Under the pieces are notes generated by a model, which made no database searches, was not told the origin of the DNA, and saw only the letters and a list, made by a program, of their open reading frames with translations. From contig JANBQS010000639.1 in the NCBI GenBank assembly GCA_027577415.1, forward strand, positions 1 through 14,182: a stretch of DNA of 14,182 nt, written 5' to 3'. The stretch's first letter is position 1, and each line of letters starts with the position of its first letter. Made by a program: the position numbers and the translations under genes. Positions 6,918 to 14,182 of the stretch are shown here, in pieces. This DNA comes from Coemansia sp. RSA 922 (Eukaryota > Kickxellomycota > Kickxellomycetes > Kickxellales > Kickxellaceae).

Positions 6918-9900
6918 CTATGTTATTTCAATGCCACTATTGATAGCCAGTGTTCCCTGCACCAAAGCCGTTTCCTCACCATTGCCAAACACAGAGTAGC
7001 TAAGCTCATAGGTACCCGAGTGCAAAGCATAGAATGGCAATTTGAGCCGGTACACCGCACCAGGAGCTATCGCAGGCAAGCATCGTTGATTGACATTGTC
7101 GAAGATCGCACCCTGAGCAAGCAGTGCCGCCAACGGTACGTCAGACCCGCGATTAACATCTCCAAGCGAAGCAGGAGCCTGAGCCGCCACATAGCTATCG
7201 CCCAGCGCGAATCGGAATCCAAATTGTCCAGAGCAAAGATCCTCGCTATTGAAACCATCGTCCTGAGCAGTGGCAGTCAGCAGGGCAGGCACAAACGACA
7301 TGCCCGTATTGAGACCACTATCCAGGGTCTTTTCCTCAACCGCTGCGACGTCAAGATCCTCCAGCTCATGGCTAGCACAGTTATGTACATCGATACTCAC
7401 AGCAAGCTCGCTAGACGATCGATTAACCAGAACAAGTTCGACTTTAGTCGAGCGCCTAGTAGCACACCACGCCTGCGAAAGCCCACTGTCCAGATACGCA
7501 GCCGGCGTACCATCGACCAAAGTACTTACGCTCAAGCGGGCCGGCTGGACAACAGACAAGTTGCGCTCACCAAGGCCCAGCAATACTCGTGGGTCGATAT
7601 AGCCCTGGCGACCAGACTGCAAGCTCGTCCAGTGAATCCGCACTCGACTTGCCACTTCATAGTGGTACCAAAAGGCAGCTCTACGAGTCGCCATATCCCG
7701 CTCATTCAGCTGCGCAGCCTTTGACACGACAAACTGCCGAGCAGCAGGACCACCTCGAGTATTGACACCACTGATCCACGACTCGCCATTAGTCTCAGCA
7801 GCCGTGCCCGAAAGCGGCGTGCGCCAGGGATAGAACACTGCACAGTCAGGGCCACCCTGAGCCTCAGCGCCAGGAATAGGCGCGCTCACTATATGATCGT
7901 CCAAACTTACGCGTGGTAGAGGCACAGCAATGCGCGATACCGATCCGCGCCCAGACAAAGTGCTACATAGTCGACTTACTTGCGGCGACGGACGCCCATT
8001 CCCGCTGTACAAAGCGGCAGAGTCAGCCGGCTTGCCAAACGAAAGATCGACTTCTACTTGAAGCTGCACGTCGCTCGAGCTAGTGTTCTCAATATCTACT
8101 TCAGCCAAGCAGAACAACTCCTGAGCGTGCAATGACGACTCGCCAGGCTTTAGATCTGCCAATGCATCACTCAGCGCAGTTTGCAAGGCCTCGTCAATAG
8201 CACACTTATCTGCCCGGCTATGACCAACGCTCAAAGCGCGAGCAATATAAGGAGGGAGTCCCAGGTATCTCGCACCAAAGTCTCTGCTGTCGCCAACAGA
8301 GCTACGAGCGGGCACCAGCAGCCGAGACACCGAGACGCGCAGGGGCCACCTCATTTCCCTCGACCACTCTCTCATACGAGTACTTCCATAGTGCACAACC
8401 AACTCGCCGCCAGTCAGTCCGCATATTCCAGCAACACGCACTCGCAAGCAAATCTCCTCGCCAGCCTCGATCTTGAGCGGCGATGAGCCACTCAGATAGC
8501 TGAATGCAGCGCTAGTCAAATCGCACAGCCGCGACTCTCTGTCGACTTTGCCAGCAGATCCCGCCACAGCAAGTGGCTCGAAAGCAATGTCGAGCTGATC
8601 AGCAGCCGCATGGCTACTACTATTAACGATAGTGAGCGAGACGACTCGACTCTCGCCCTCAAACAGGTCCAACTTCTCCTCATACACGGGACTACAGCCA
8701 ACCACCGACAGATTAGGCAAAGCAGGCACGACACTAGTGTTGAGTGAGCACCCAGCATTCATATGCGTCAAACGCACCGAAGAGTCGCTTGGCAAAGGTC
8801 GATCGACTCCCAACAGACTATTGCGCTCAGCCTCCAGTCTTTGCTGCAAGGGCCGCTCCTTCACGCGCAGACTAGCTTCAGCCTCACTCTCCTCGCTCAG
8901 CAGGCACACAACCGACAGATGCTGGAACACAGTTGCCTTGATACCAGCGATCTGCAACTTGCCAGCCGCGCCTGGCGTCATCTCCAGCAACACTTGTCCC
9001 TGGCCATTAGCCGGCACAGTGCACCTAGTACTAGTGGCCTTTAGCTGACCGCCAGTCGACCGATCACCAGCGTCCGCCTCTGTTACCTTGCCGACCAGGC
9101 AGATATCAGTCAGCACTAGCGCAAATGGGAAGGGGTTGAGAAGAGTAGCCACAATATAGGCCTTTTCATGGACGACCAAGGGCGGCGGCATTTCGCCTTG
9201 AACCTGCGCGGCACTCGGGTTGTACAAGAACAGCGAGCGCACCTGCGACTCAGTCGCCAAAGTGGCCGGCAGTCCGACAGAGATCGGCGTATGGTCACCA
9301 GGAAACGCACACAACTGAATCCCCACCAACAGCGAGTCCAAGGCGCCGCCAAGCACCAGAGCGTCTCTGCCGACGACTCGCGGCACCGCCACACACAGGG
9401 GCTCGGGCAAGGGCAGCGACTCCGCTCCGCGCTTGAGGTAAATCGGGTCAAAGTGGTAGCGCTGATGGAAGAGCCCAATGGTTCGCTGCAAGTAATTGCG
9501 CAACATATGCTGCTCGCCCAACAAGGCCCGTCGATGAGCCTCAGGAACGATCGTCGACAAGCTGTTCAGGCAACCCACCAGCCGGAATCCAGCAGCTATG
9601 GCGTGCGGGTAGCTGGGAAGAGCCTCGGCGATCGAGAGACACTCGCGCATAATATCAGCCTGCAAATGCAGCCACCCGTGGTTGAACCTGTCACTACCCA
9701 ATGAACGCGACCACTGTCGACTCTTATCACCGCCTCCAGTTATCTCGTTGTGCCGCGCAGACCCAGTCTCGAAGGTAAACACCAAGGCATCGAGGCAAGC
9801 AATGACGGCCTGCCTTAGGCTAACCTTAGCCTTGGTAAACCACTCTCGAGTGACAGCAGGCGAGTCGCCGGCGCCATTGACGTCAAACGTCGTGCGCAGA

Positions 9901-12161
9901 TGGCTAGGCGTACCAGCCGGCGACTGGAACTGCGGCGTGTGAAGCGAATGCATAGCCTGGCTGTTAGAAGACGCTGCTGCCGCTGCCGCCGAAACCGCAG
10001 CAAAGGCACTCGATCCATCGACAAACGCCGACGATGCAGCCAACTCGCTCCTGGCAGACATCATACTGGGCCGCATTGGACTGCTAGCCGTCGAACTTCC
10101 GCCACGATGAGGAGGCCGCTCCGCCTGATGCTCCGCCTGCTGCGCAGTCGATGTACGCAGGAGAATTGGCACGGCGAGTAGCAAAAACTGCCTCAGAAAA
10201 AACACCGATTTGCGTGTATACCCGATATCGCCAAACAGACTGCTGATTTCCGACGACATTTCGAGTTGGTCTGTCAATGTCAATGACGCAAAGGAGCTAG
10301 CCCAACCACGTTGGAGCCAGTCGTTGATGGCGGACCGCAAGGGAATATTGCGAGTGTTGGCCACGACATCCCTGGTGGTCTGCGGAATGTCGCTCGCCCG
10401 TCGACTAGACAGATCGTTAGCCTGCAAAAGCGCGTCCAGGGCGAGCTCTGGGTCGTGCAAGTACGCCTCGCGAGTGGCGTGCAGAACCAGTGCTTCGCGA
10501 ATACAGGCCTCGGCATGCAAGAGCGGCGCAAACGAGTAGCATTTTTCATACAGCAGTGGTACTTGGCCAAAGAGGACGCCGATCTGCCCAAGCATTCCAG
10601 CCAACTCGGCAATATCCCCAGTTAGCCGTCGCGCTGACTCTTTTGCCAAGGACCCCGCATCCATAGTCTCAGAACCCGACACCACAGCAGCCGATGTTGC
10701 CAGAGCTCCCACCGATGAGGCGCCCTTGGATGCAGGCTGAGTCAGCGCCGAAGGTTTTGTCGACCGCAAGCCGATACTCAGCTGAATACCCTCATCAAGC
10801 GTCGTCTTGGGCGCACTAGCCAAGTACTTTCTGACATCCCGGCGTTCGCCGTGGCGTTCACAGAGCTGCAACAGCGCAGCACAATATCCCTCCATAGCCA
10901 CGGCCAGCCACAAGTGGTCGTTATACTTTCTACTCGCGTTTATAGACGCAGAGTAAGCAGAAAATGCCTCTGCTAAGCGCCCAGACATTAAGTAAAAGTC
11001 GCCCTGCAGTTTCTTCAATCGGCCAGCATTAGCAGAGTCATCGACTTCATTAGTGAGCTGGCTGTTTTTGCGCGGTCGTCTGCCTTGCGCAGGAGTGGTA
11101 GGAGACTGCGAGAGCTGCTCGATCTGGCTGATTTGCGGGCCCATTGCCTCCCGATCCATTTCTCCTCCATGCCGCCCACGGCCCGAGGACCCACTTGGCG
11201 AACCAGTGACGGCCGATGAACTCTCGCCATGTCCGTCGCTAGGCGTGGTCGGCATTGACTGACGTCGAACATTGCTGACTTGGGACCGACGCATGGCAGC
11301 AGTCTGAGCACCCACCGTGCCATTGTTTTCGCTCATCGAATAGCGCTCACTGCGTCCCTCAGAGAAAGCCGAACCCGTAGGCGATAGCCCTCTGCGGCCA
11401 GACATGGCAGCAGCAGCCCTACTTTGAATTGAGAACCGAGACTGATCAGGCGACTCCAAATCCGGCTGCCCATCAATAGAACCAGCCATTAAGCTGAGCG
11501 CAGACACCATGGTGCCAGCGAAATCGCTGAGCAAAGTCTGCAAATAGAATAGCAAACTGCCGCCAGCATTGGGAATAACCGTCACTCCAGGCACGTCGTC
11601 CAATTGATCCGGTCGCGGATCAAATGCCAAACAGCGGTAGGCAACAGCCGTAGTATGCCGCGAGAGCACCTGGGCAAAGTCCTCATCGTAGGCTCTCTGC
11701 ACGTCGTCGCACATCTCGCAGTCCACAATGCCTATTACGCCCAGTACTTGCCGGTACGTCTGCAGCCCCTCCAAGTGCTCGTGCTCCTCAGTGCCACCAG
11801 TGGAAAACCGAAACCGCAATCCACCTTCGACAGCTGCCATACCTGCTCCGGCGCCCGCGCCGTAGCTAGACGCCAGTACTGGATCTATGTGCGGCAGGAC
11901 GTCGGTAATTGGTATGTGCGAAAACCGTGCAATCGCATTGGCCCAATGCAGTATTCGTCCCTCCCGCACAGGTCCAACAGGCACGAGCAGCACACGGATT
12001 CCGGCTGCGTCAACTGGCGTCACAGTTGACGCTGCAAAGCAATGTTGTCTGTCCATACTCTCAATCTGGCTGTCGCTAAAAGCGGAATGACTCGATAGTC
12101 TGTGGCTGCCGTAGTTGGTGTTGTACTCGCTGCCGCCTTCCGTTTCGGCGCCATTCGACAT
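6918..12161 (-). CDS. TRS120: TRAPP II complex subunit Trs120 / TRAPPC9
   Basis: A 1747-residue protein in one uninterrupted frame. It is longer than its relatives (yeast Trs120 about 1289, human TRAPPC9 about 1148 residues). IRVLLVPVGPV (55-65) is the family's N-terminal strand. The helical repeat block has RLKKLQGDFYLMSGRLAEAF (381-400) with DHLWLA downstream, and SSLFGDIGYTRKSVFFLRQF (640-659) is the conserved IGYxRKxxFFLR region. The C-terminal half is rich in beta strands, as expected for the Ig-like/ASPM-like domains of TRAPPC9. The extra length comes partly from two Ser/Ala/Gly/Pro-rich linkers at residues 231-376 and 671-770. Trs120 joins Trs130 and Trs65 to the TRAPP core and directs it to Rab11/Ypt31 at the late Golgi and endosomes. 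The ATG at 12159-12161 has A at -3 and is touched by a TCTCGCGAGA palindrome. A bacterial-style shared transcript with the kinase upstream is not expected. Confidence 0.92.
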   Translation of the reverse strand: MSNGAETEGGSEYNTNYGSHRLSSHSAFSDSQIESMDRQHCFAASTVTPVDAAGIRVLLVPVGPVREGRILHWANAIARFSHIPITDVLPHIDPVLASSYGAGAGAGMAAVEGGLRFRFSTGGTEEHEHLEGLQTYRQVLGVIGIVDCEMCDDVQRAYDEDFAQVLSRHTTAVAYRCLAFDPRPDQLDDVPGVTVIPNAGGSLLFYLQTLLSDFAGTMVSALSLMAGSIDGQPDLESPDQSRFSIQSRAAAAMSGRRGLSPTGSAFSEGRSERYSMSENNGTVGAQTAAMRRSQVSNVRRQSMPTTPSDGHGESSSAVTGSPSGSSGRGRHGGEMDREAMGPQISQIEQLSQSPTTPAQGRRPRKNSQLTNEVDDSANAGRLKKLQGDFYLMSGRLAEAFSAYSASINASRKYNDHLWLAVAMEGYCAALLQLCERHGERRDVRKYLASAPKTTLDEGIQLSIGLRSTKPSALTQPASKGASSVGALATSAAVVSGSETMDAGSLAKESARRLTGDIAELAGMLGQIGVLFGQVPLLYEKCYSFAPLLHAEACIREALVLHATREAYLHDPELALDALLQANDLSSRRASDIPQTTRDVVANTRNIPLRSAINDWLQRGWASSFASLTLTDQLEMSSEISSLFGDIGYTRKSVFFLRQFLLLAVPILLRTSTAQQAEHQAERPPHRGGSSTASSPMRPSMMSARSELAASSAFVDGSSAFAAVSAAAAAASSNSQAMHSLHTPQFQSPAGTPSHLRTTFDVNGAGDSPAVTREWFTKAKVSLRQAVIACLDALVFTFETGSARHNEITGGGDKSRQWSRSLGSDRFNHGWLHLQADIMRECLSIAEALPSYPHAIAAGFRLVGCLNSLSTIVPEAHRRALLGEQHMLRNYLQRTIGLFHQRYHFDPIYLKRGAESLPLPEPLCVAVPRVVGRDALVLGGALDSLLVGIQLCAFPGDHTPISVGLPATLATESQVRSLFLYNPSAAQVQGEMPPPLVVHEKAYIVATLLNPFPFALVLTDICLVGKVTEADAGDRSTGGQLKATSTRCTVPANGQGQVLLEMTPGAAGKLQIAGIKATVFQHLSVVCLLSEESEAEASLRVKERPLQQRLEAERNSLLGVDRPLPSDSSVRLTHMNAGCSLNTSVVPALPNLSVVGCSPVYEEKLDLFEGESRVVSLTIVNSSSHAAADQLDIAFEPLAVAGSAGKVDRESRLCDLTSAAFSYLSGSSPLKIEAGEEICLRVRVAGICGLTGGELVVHYGSTRMREWSREMRWPLRVSVSRLLVPARSSVGDSRDFGARYLGLPPYIARALSVGHSRADKCAIDEALQTALSDALADLKPGESSLHAQELFCLAEVDIENTSSSDVQLQVEVDLSFGKPADSAALYSGNGRPSPQVSRLCSTLSGRGSVSRIAVPLPRVSLDDHIVSAPIPGAEAQGGPDCAVFYPWRTPLSGTAAETNGESWISGVNTRGGPAARQFVVSKAAQLNERDMATRRAAFWYHYEVASRVRIHWTSLQSGRQGYIDPRVLLGLGERNLSVVQPARLSVSTLVDGTPAAYLDSGLSQAWCATRRSTKVELVLVNRSSSELAVSIDVHNCASHELEDLDVAAVEEKTLDSGLNTGMSFVPALLTATAQDDGFNSEDLCSGQFGFRFALGDSYVAAQAPASLGDVNRGSDVPLAALLAQGAIFDNVNQRCLPAIAPGAVYRLKLPFYALHSGTYELSYSVFGNGEETALVQGTLAINSGIEIT
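9852..10151 (-). repeat. Low-complexity Ser/Ala-rich linker in Trs120
   Basis: Residues 671-770 of Trs120. The segment has a run of Ala (near 725-730) and many Ser, Pro and Gln residues, and lies between the IGYTRKSVFFLR block and the next helical block (WFTKAKVSLRQAV). It is in frame and probably disordered. Confidence 0.7.
11034..11471 (-). repeat. Low-complexity Ser/Gly/Arg-rich linker in Trs120
   Basis: Residues 231-376 of Trs120. It is rich in Ser, Arg, Gly and Pro with several SP/TP and RxxS sites (RRQSMPTTPS, QSPTTPAQ), and is probably a disordered, phosphorylatable loop between the N-terminal domain and the helical repeats. Its place matches a variable region in the family. Confidence 0.7.
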
Positions 12162-12171
12162 TCTCGCGAGA
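12162..12171 (-). promoter_or_regulatory. TCTCGCGAGA palindrome touching the TRS120 start codon
   Basis: A perfect 10-bp palindrome lies directly next to the ATG of TRS120, occupying positions -1 to -10. The same word is a known core-promoter element in animals. A role in this fungus is inference; it may also simply form the start-codon context. Confidence 0.4.
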
Positions 12172-12430
12172 GTCCACAGGACAATAATTTACGACAAAAA
12201 TGAAAAGGAAAGTAAAAAATAAAAATAAAAAGCTGAAGAGACAAGAGCTGGTTGGCGGAGCAATCAAGCTTTGCAGCGATGATGTCAGGTACTCTTCAGA
12301 CAGGAAAGGTTGTTTATATCTTGCGAAGTAAGAGAGAAATATTAAAGGCTAGCGAGACTGTCAAAGAAAAGTATGTCAAAAAGTGGGGGCGACGAGAAAA
12401 AAAAAAAAGTAATATATAGATATGTTAGAA
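12162..12430 (-). promoter_or_regulatory. Intergenic region: kinase 3' region and TRS120 promoter
   Basis: This 269-bp stretch lies between two tandem minus-strand genes. Next to the kinase stop, on the coding strand, is an AT-rich segment with a run of 12 T (12397-12408), a likely 3' UTR or poly(A) zone. Nearer TRS120 is a long T-rich, pyrimidine-rich tract (about 12190-12235), typical of fungal promoters just before the start. There is no clear TATA box or AATAAA and no RNA gene. Confidence 0.5.
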
Positions 12431-14182
12431 CTAGGCCTTCCTGGCCCGCGCCATGTTGCCATATCCCGCCTGGTGCTGAGGCATCTGTTGCATGTAGTTG
12501 TTTTGCGGCGCCATATGTTGTTGCTGCTGCTGCTGGGGTATATAGCCACCAGGGCTCATCATGTATCCGGGCGACTGCTGAGCACCCAAGTGAGCATGAG
12601 GCGGCGGCGCAATGCCAGCATTAGGACGCTGCGCTGCCATGTCGTTGATCCATGGATGGCAAAGTGCGTCCTCGGGCGACATGCGCATAGCTGGGTCCCA
12701 GGCGAGAGTGCGCAAGACAAAGTCGACCAGACGCGGATCGCGCGCCCGCGCAAGTATTTGCACCAGCGGACGCGATCCAGGCCGCCGCCGCTTCCCCTTT
12801 GAGTTCGAGAATGGCTTGATCACCAGGTTGCCAACCAAGCACGCGCCATTTGGCAATAGCAGCATGTTGCCCGTAGGTGTGGCTTGCACGCCGTAGGGCG
12901 CTGGCTCGGCAAAGTCGGCACAGCGGGGTGCACGCTCAAGCATGTAGGCAGGGGGCGGGCCGAGGACTTCGACGATTGTAGCCAGCTGCTCGCGCTCGTT
13001 CTCGCCAGGGAACAACGGATAGCCCGTAAGAAGCTCAACGACAATGCAGCCCAGCGACCACACATCGATCCCAGTGCCGTAGGGCAGTCCCAAGATAACC
13101 TCGGGTGCACGATAGAAACGGGACTGGATATAAGTGTACACGCGCTCTGTCTCAAAGCAACTGGATCCAAGGTCAATGACCTTGATCTGGTATGCGCCGC
13201 GCTGGATGTCTGCACTGAGCTGCGGGTTGCTCAGTGGATGGGGCGGCGGACCACTGGCGCCGGGCGGAGCAGCACGCCGTGAAGGCATCGGTGGCGGGTG
13301 AGCTAACAAGATATTCTCAGGCTTCAAGTCGGCGTGGATGATGCGGTGGCGCGCCATTAGCTGCAACGACTGCAGCATTTGCACAGTGAAGCTACGCAGC
13401 AGAGGCACGGGCGTTCCTGAGAACTGGTGAGCCTTGAGCCACTCGTAGAGGTTAATGCTGAGCAGCTCCATGACAATGCACAGGTGGTTGCGGAAGTAGA
13501 AGCTGGCCGTCATCTGCAATATGTTGTGAGCTCCAGAAGGATCCCAGCGCCGCAGGCACTCGAGCAGCTTGACTTCGACCTGCGCCTGGTGGTGGAAGCG
13601 CTTGCGGTTGCGGATGATTTTAATTGCCACGGTCTCCCCAGTCTTGTGGTCGCACGCGCGCAACACCTGACCAAACGACCCCTTGCCCATCACCTCTTGC
13701 AACTCGTAGCGGTACAGCATGTGGTCGTGCATGTGGATAATGTAGTCGCCGCGCTCGTCGTCAAACCCGTAGTTTGACCGAGTGGCTACGCGCGCCTTTG
13801 CGTTGCCCACATAGTAGATGTGAGGGAACTCGAGTATCTCGGTACGCTCTTGGGCGCTGAGCTGGTGTCCGTAGCGCGCAATCGCCTCTTGCGGCGTAAG
13901 TGGTGGAACTCCGCCCAACGACGTGCCCTCAGGCGTCCGCTCGCCTAATCGCGACTGTGTGTGAGCAGCTGACTGAGACCGAGACTGAGACTGGGCAGTC
14001 ATCCCAGGAGCCGTTGGAGGCCGCGGTTGCTGCTGCTGCTGTAAAGCTTGGTCGGCCACGGGCTTAACTGGGAAGTGAATATGCATCTGCTGCTGCTGCT
14101 GTTGTTGTTGAGTTGGTGCCGGCGCGGCCGACACTACGGACGAGGGGCCCTTCTGTGCTACATAGCGCGGCTGGTAGCTACC
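12431..14182 (-). CDS. Class II DYRK (DYRK2/Pom1-type) protein kinase, 5' end outside window
   Basis: The frame ends with TAG at 12431-12433 and stays open to the right edge, giving at least 583 residues with no ATG before the kinase region that must be the start. After a Gln/Pro/Ser-rich N-terminus comes a DYRK-homology region (TPQEAIARYGHQLSAQER, then PHIYYVGNAKAR) and the DH box HDHMLYRYE. The kinase domain shows GKGSFGQV, ATP-binding VAIKII, RFHHQAQVEVKLL, catalytic HADLKPEN, DLGSSC, and the activation loop YTYIQSRFYRAPEVILG with the YxY autophosphorylation motif. LFPGENEREQLA and WDPAMRMSPEDALCHPW follow. This set points to DYRK2/Pom1 rather than Yak1 or HIPK. Such kinases phosphorylate Ser/Thr targets in cell polarity, growth and stress control. 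A 36-residue Pro-rich insert (13193-13300) sits between HADLKPEN and DLG, and DLG replaces DFG. The C-terminal tail is Gln/Met-rich. Confidence 0.92.
   Translation of the reverse strand, partial: GSYQPRYVAQKGPSSVVSAAPAPTQQQQQQQQMHIHFPVKPVADQALQQQQQPRPPTAPGMTAQSQSRSQSAAHTQSRLGERTPEGTSLGGVPPLTPQEAIARYGHQLSAQERTEILEFPHIYYVGNAKARVATRSNYGFDDERGDYIIHMHDHMLYRYELQEVMGKGSFGQVLRACDHKTGETVAIKIIRNRKRFHHQAQVEVKLLECLRRWDPSGAHNILQMTASFYFRNHLCIVMELLSINLYEWLKAHQFSGTPVPLLRSFTVQMLQSLQLMARHRIIHADLKPENILLAHPPPMPSRRAAPPGASGPPPHPLSNPQLSADIQRGAYQIKVIDLGSSCFETERVYTYIQSRFYRAPEVILGLPYGTGIDVWSLGCIVVELLTGYPLFPGENEREQLATIVEVLGPPPAYMLERAPRCADFAEPAPYGVQATPTGNMLLLPNGACLVGNLVIKPFSNSKGKRRRPGSRPLVQILARARDPRLVDFVLRTLAWDPAMRMSPEDALCHPWINDMAAQRPNAGIAPPPHAHLGAQQSPGYMMSPGGYIPQQQQQQHMAPQNNYMQQMPQHQAGYGNMARARKA
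12518..12535 (-). repeat. Short CAG/CAA repeat, poly-Gln in kinase C-terminus
   Basis: Six Gln codons (four CAG, two CAA) in frame in the C-terminal tail of the DYRK kinase. Confidence 0.8.
14027..14041 (-). repeat. CAG/CAA repeat, poly-Gln in kinase N-terminus (second tract)
   Basis: Five Gln codons in a row, mostly CAG, between ALQ and PRPP in the N-terminal low-complexity region of the DYRK kinase. Confidence 0.75.
14087..14110 (-). repeat. CAA/CAG repeat, eight Gln in kinase N-terminus (first tract)
   Basis: Eight Gln codons in frame (three CAA, then five CAG). This is the longest trinucleotide run in the window and a likely site of length variation between strains. Confidence 0.85.

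Noticed and set aside
6813..7724. 303-codon plus-strand open frame over the end of mL53 and the 3' part of TRS120
   Set aside because: It lies antisense to strongly recognisable TRS120 coding sequence and has a basic, Arg/Ser-rich composition with no domain; it is a shadow frame.
13193..13300. Unspliced intron as the explanation for the kinase insert
   Set aside because: I found no convincing donor, branch site and acceptor that would remove it in frame, and it reads as Pro/Ala/Ser-rich coding sequence. RNA data could still overturn this.
13427..13777. 116-codon plus-strand open frame in the kinase
   Set aside because: It is antisense to the kinase N-lobe and its composition mirrors the coding strand.
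14132..14134. GTG as the kinase start
   Set aside because: The frame is open upstream to the window edge, so the true ATG lies beyond 14182, and GTG starts are not expected in a fungal nuclear gene.

Overview
The window looks like nuclear DNA from a fungus. It carries eukaryotic single-copy genes (CAAX protease Ste24, TRAPP II subunit Trs120/TRAPPC9, mitoribosomal protein mL53, a class II DYRK kinase, an ABCC transporter and a Nudix hydrolase). Each reads as one open frame with no convincing intron, and spacing is tight. Intron-poor, compact genes with long Ser/Ala/Gln-rich linkers would suit an early-diverging filamentous fungus such as Kickxellomycotina (Coemansia-like). That placement is inference, not shown by the sequence.

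Layout, left to right. Bases 1-3476 (minus) hold an ABCC/MRP transporter whose 3' end lies beyond the left edge; it is visible from TMD0 to the first strands of NBD2. Bases 3477-3927 are a divergent promoter region. Bases 3928-4494 (plus) encode a Nudix hydrolase, which converges after 94 bp on STE24 (4589-6277, minus). A second divergent region (6278-6583) separates STE24 from the mL53 gene (6584-6886, plus). The mL53 gene ends only 31 bp from the stop of the very long TRS120 gene (6918-12161, minus). Bases 12162-12430 hold the TRS120 promoter and the 3' region of a DYRK2/Pom1-type kinase (12431 to beyond 14182, minus). The kinase 5' end is cut off by the right edge.

The genes belong to unrelated housekeeping routes: membrane export, nucleotide clean-up, prenyl-protein maturation, mitochondrial translation, Golgi/endosome tethering and cell polarity/growth signalling. 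I see no operon-like logic, mobile element, RNA gene, CRISPR array or obvious new system. The points most worth a second look are the Ste24 N-terminal extension with an extra hydrophobic segment, a perfect TCTCGCGAGA palindrome touching the TRS120 start codon, the non-canonical DLG and HAD motifs and Pro-rich insert in the kinase, the non-canonical Nudix box, the weak start context and in-frame upstream extension of the ABC transporter, and the very short convergent 3' ends.
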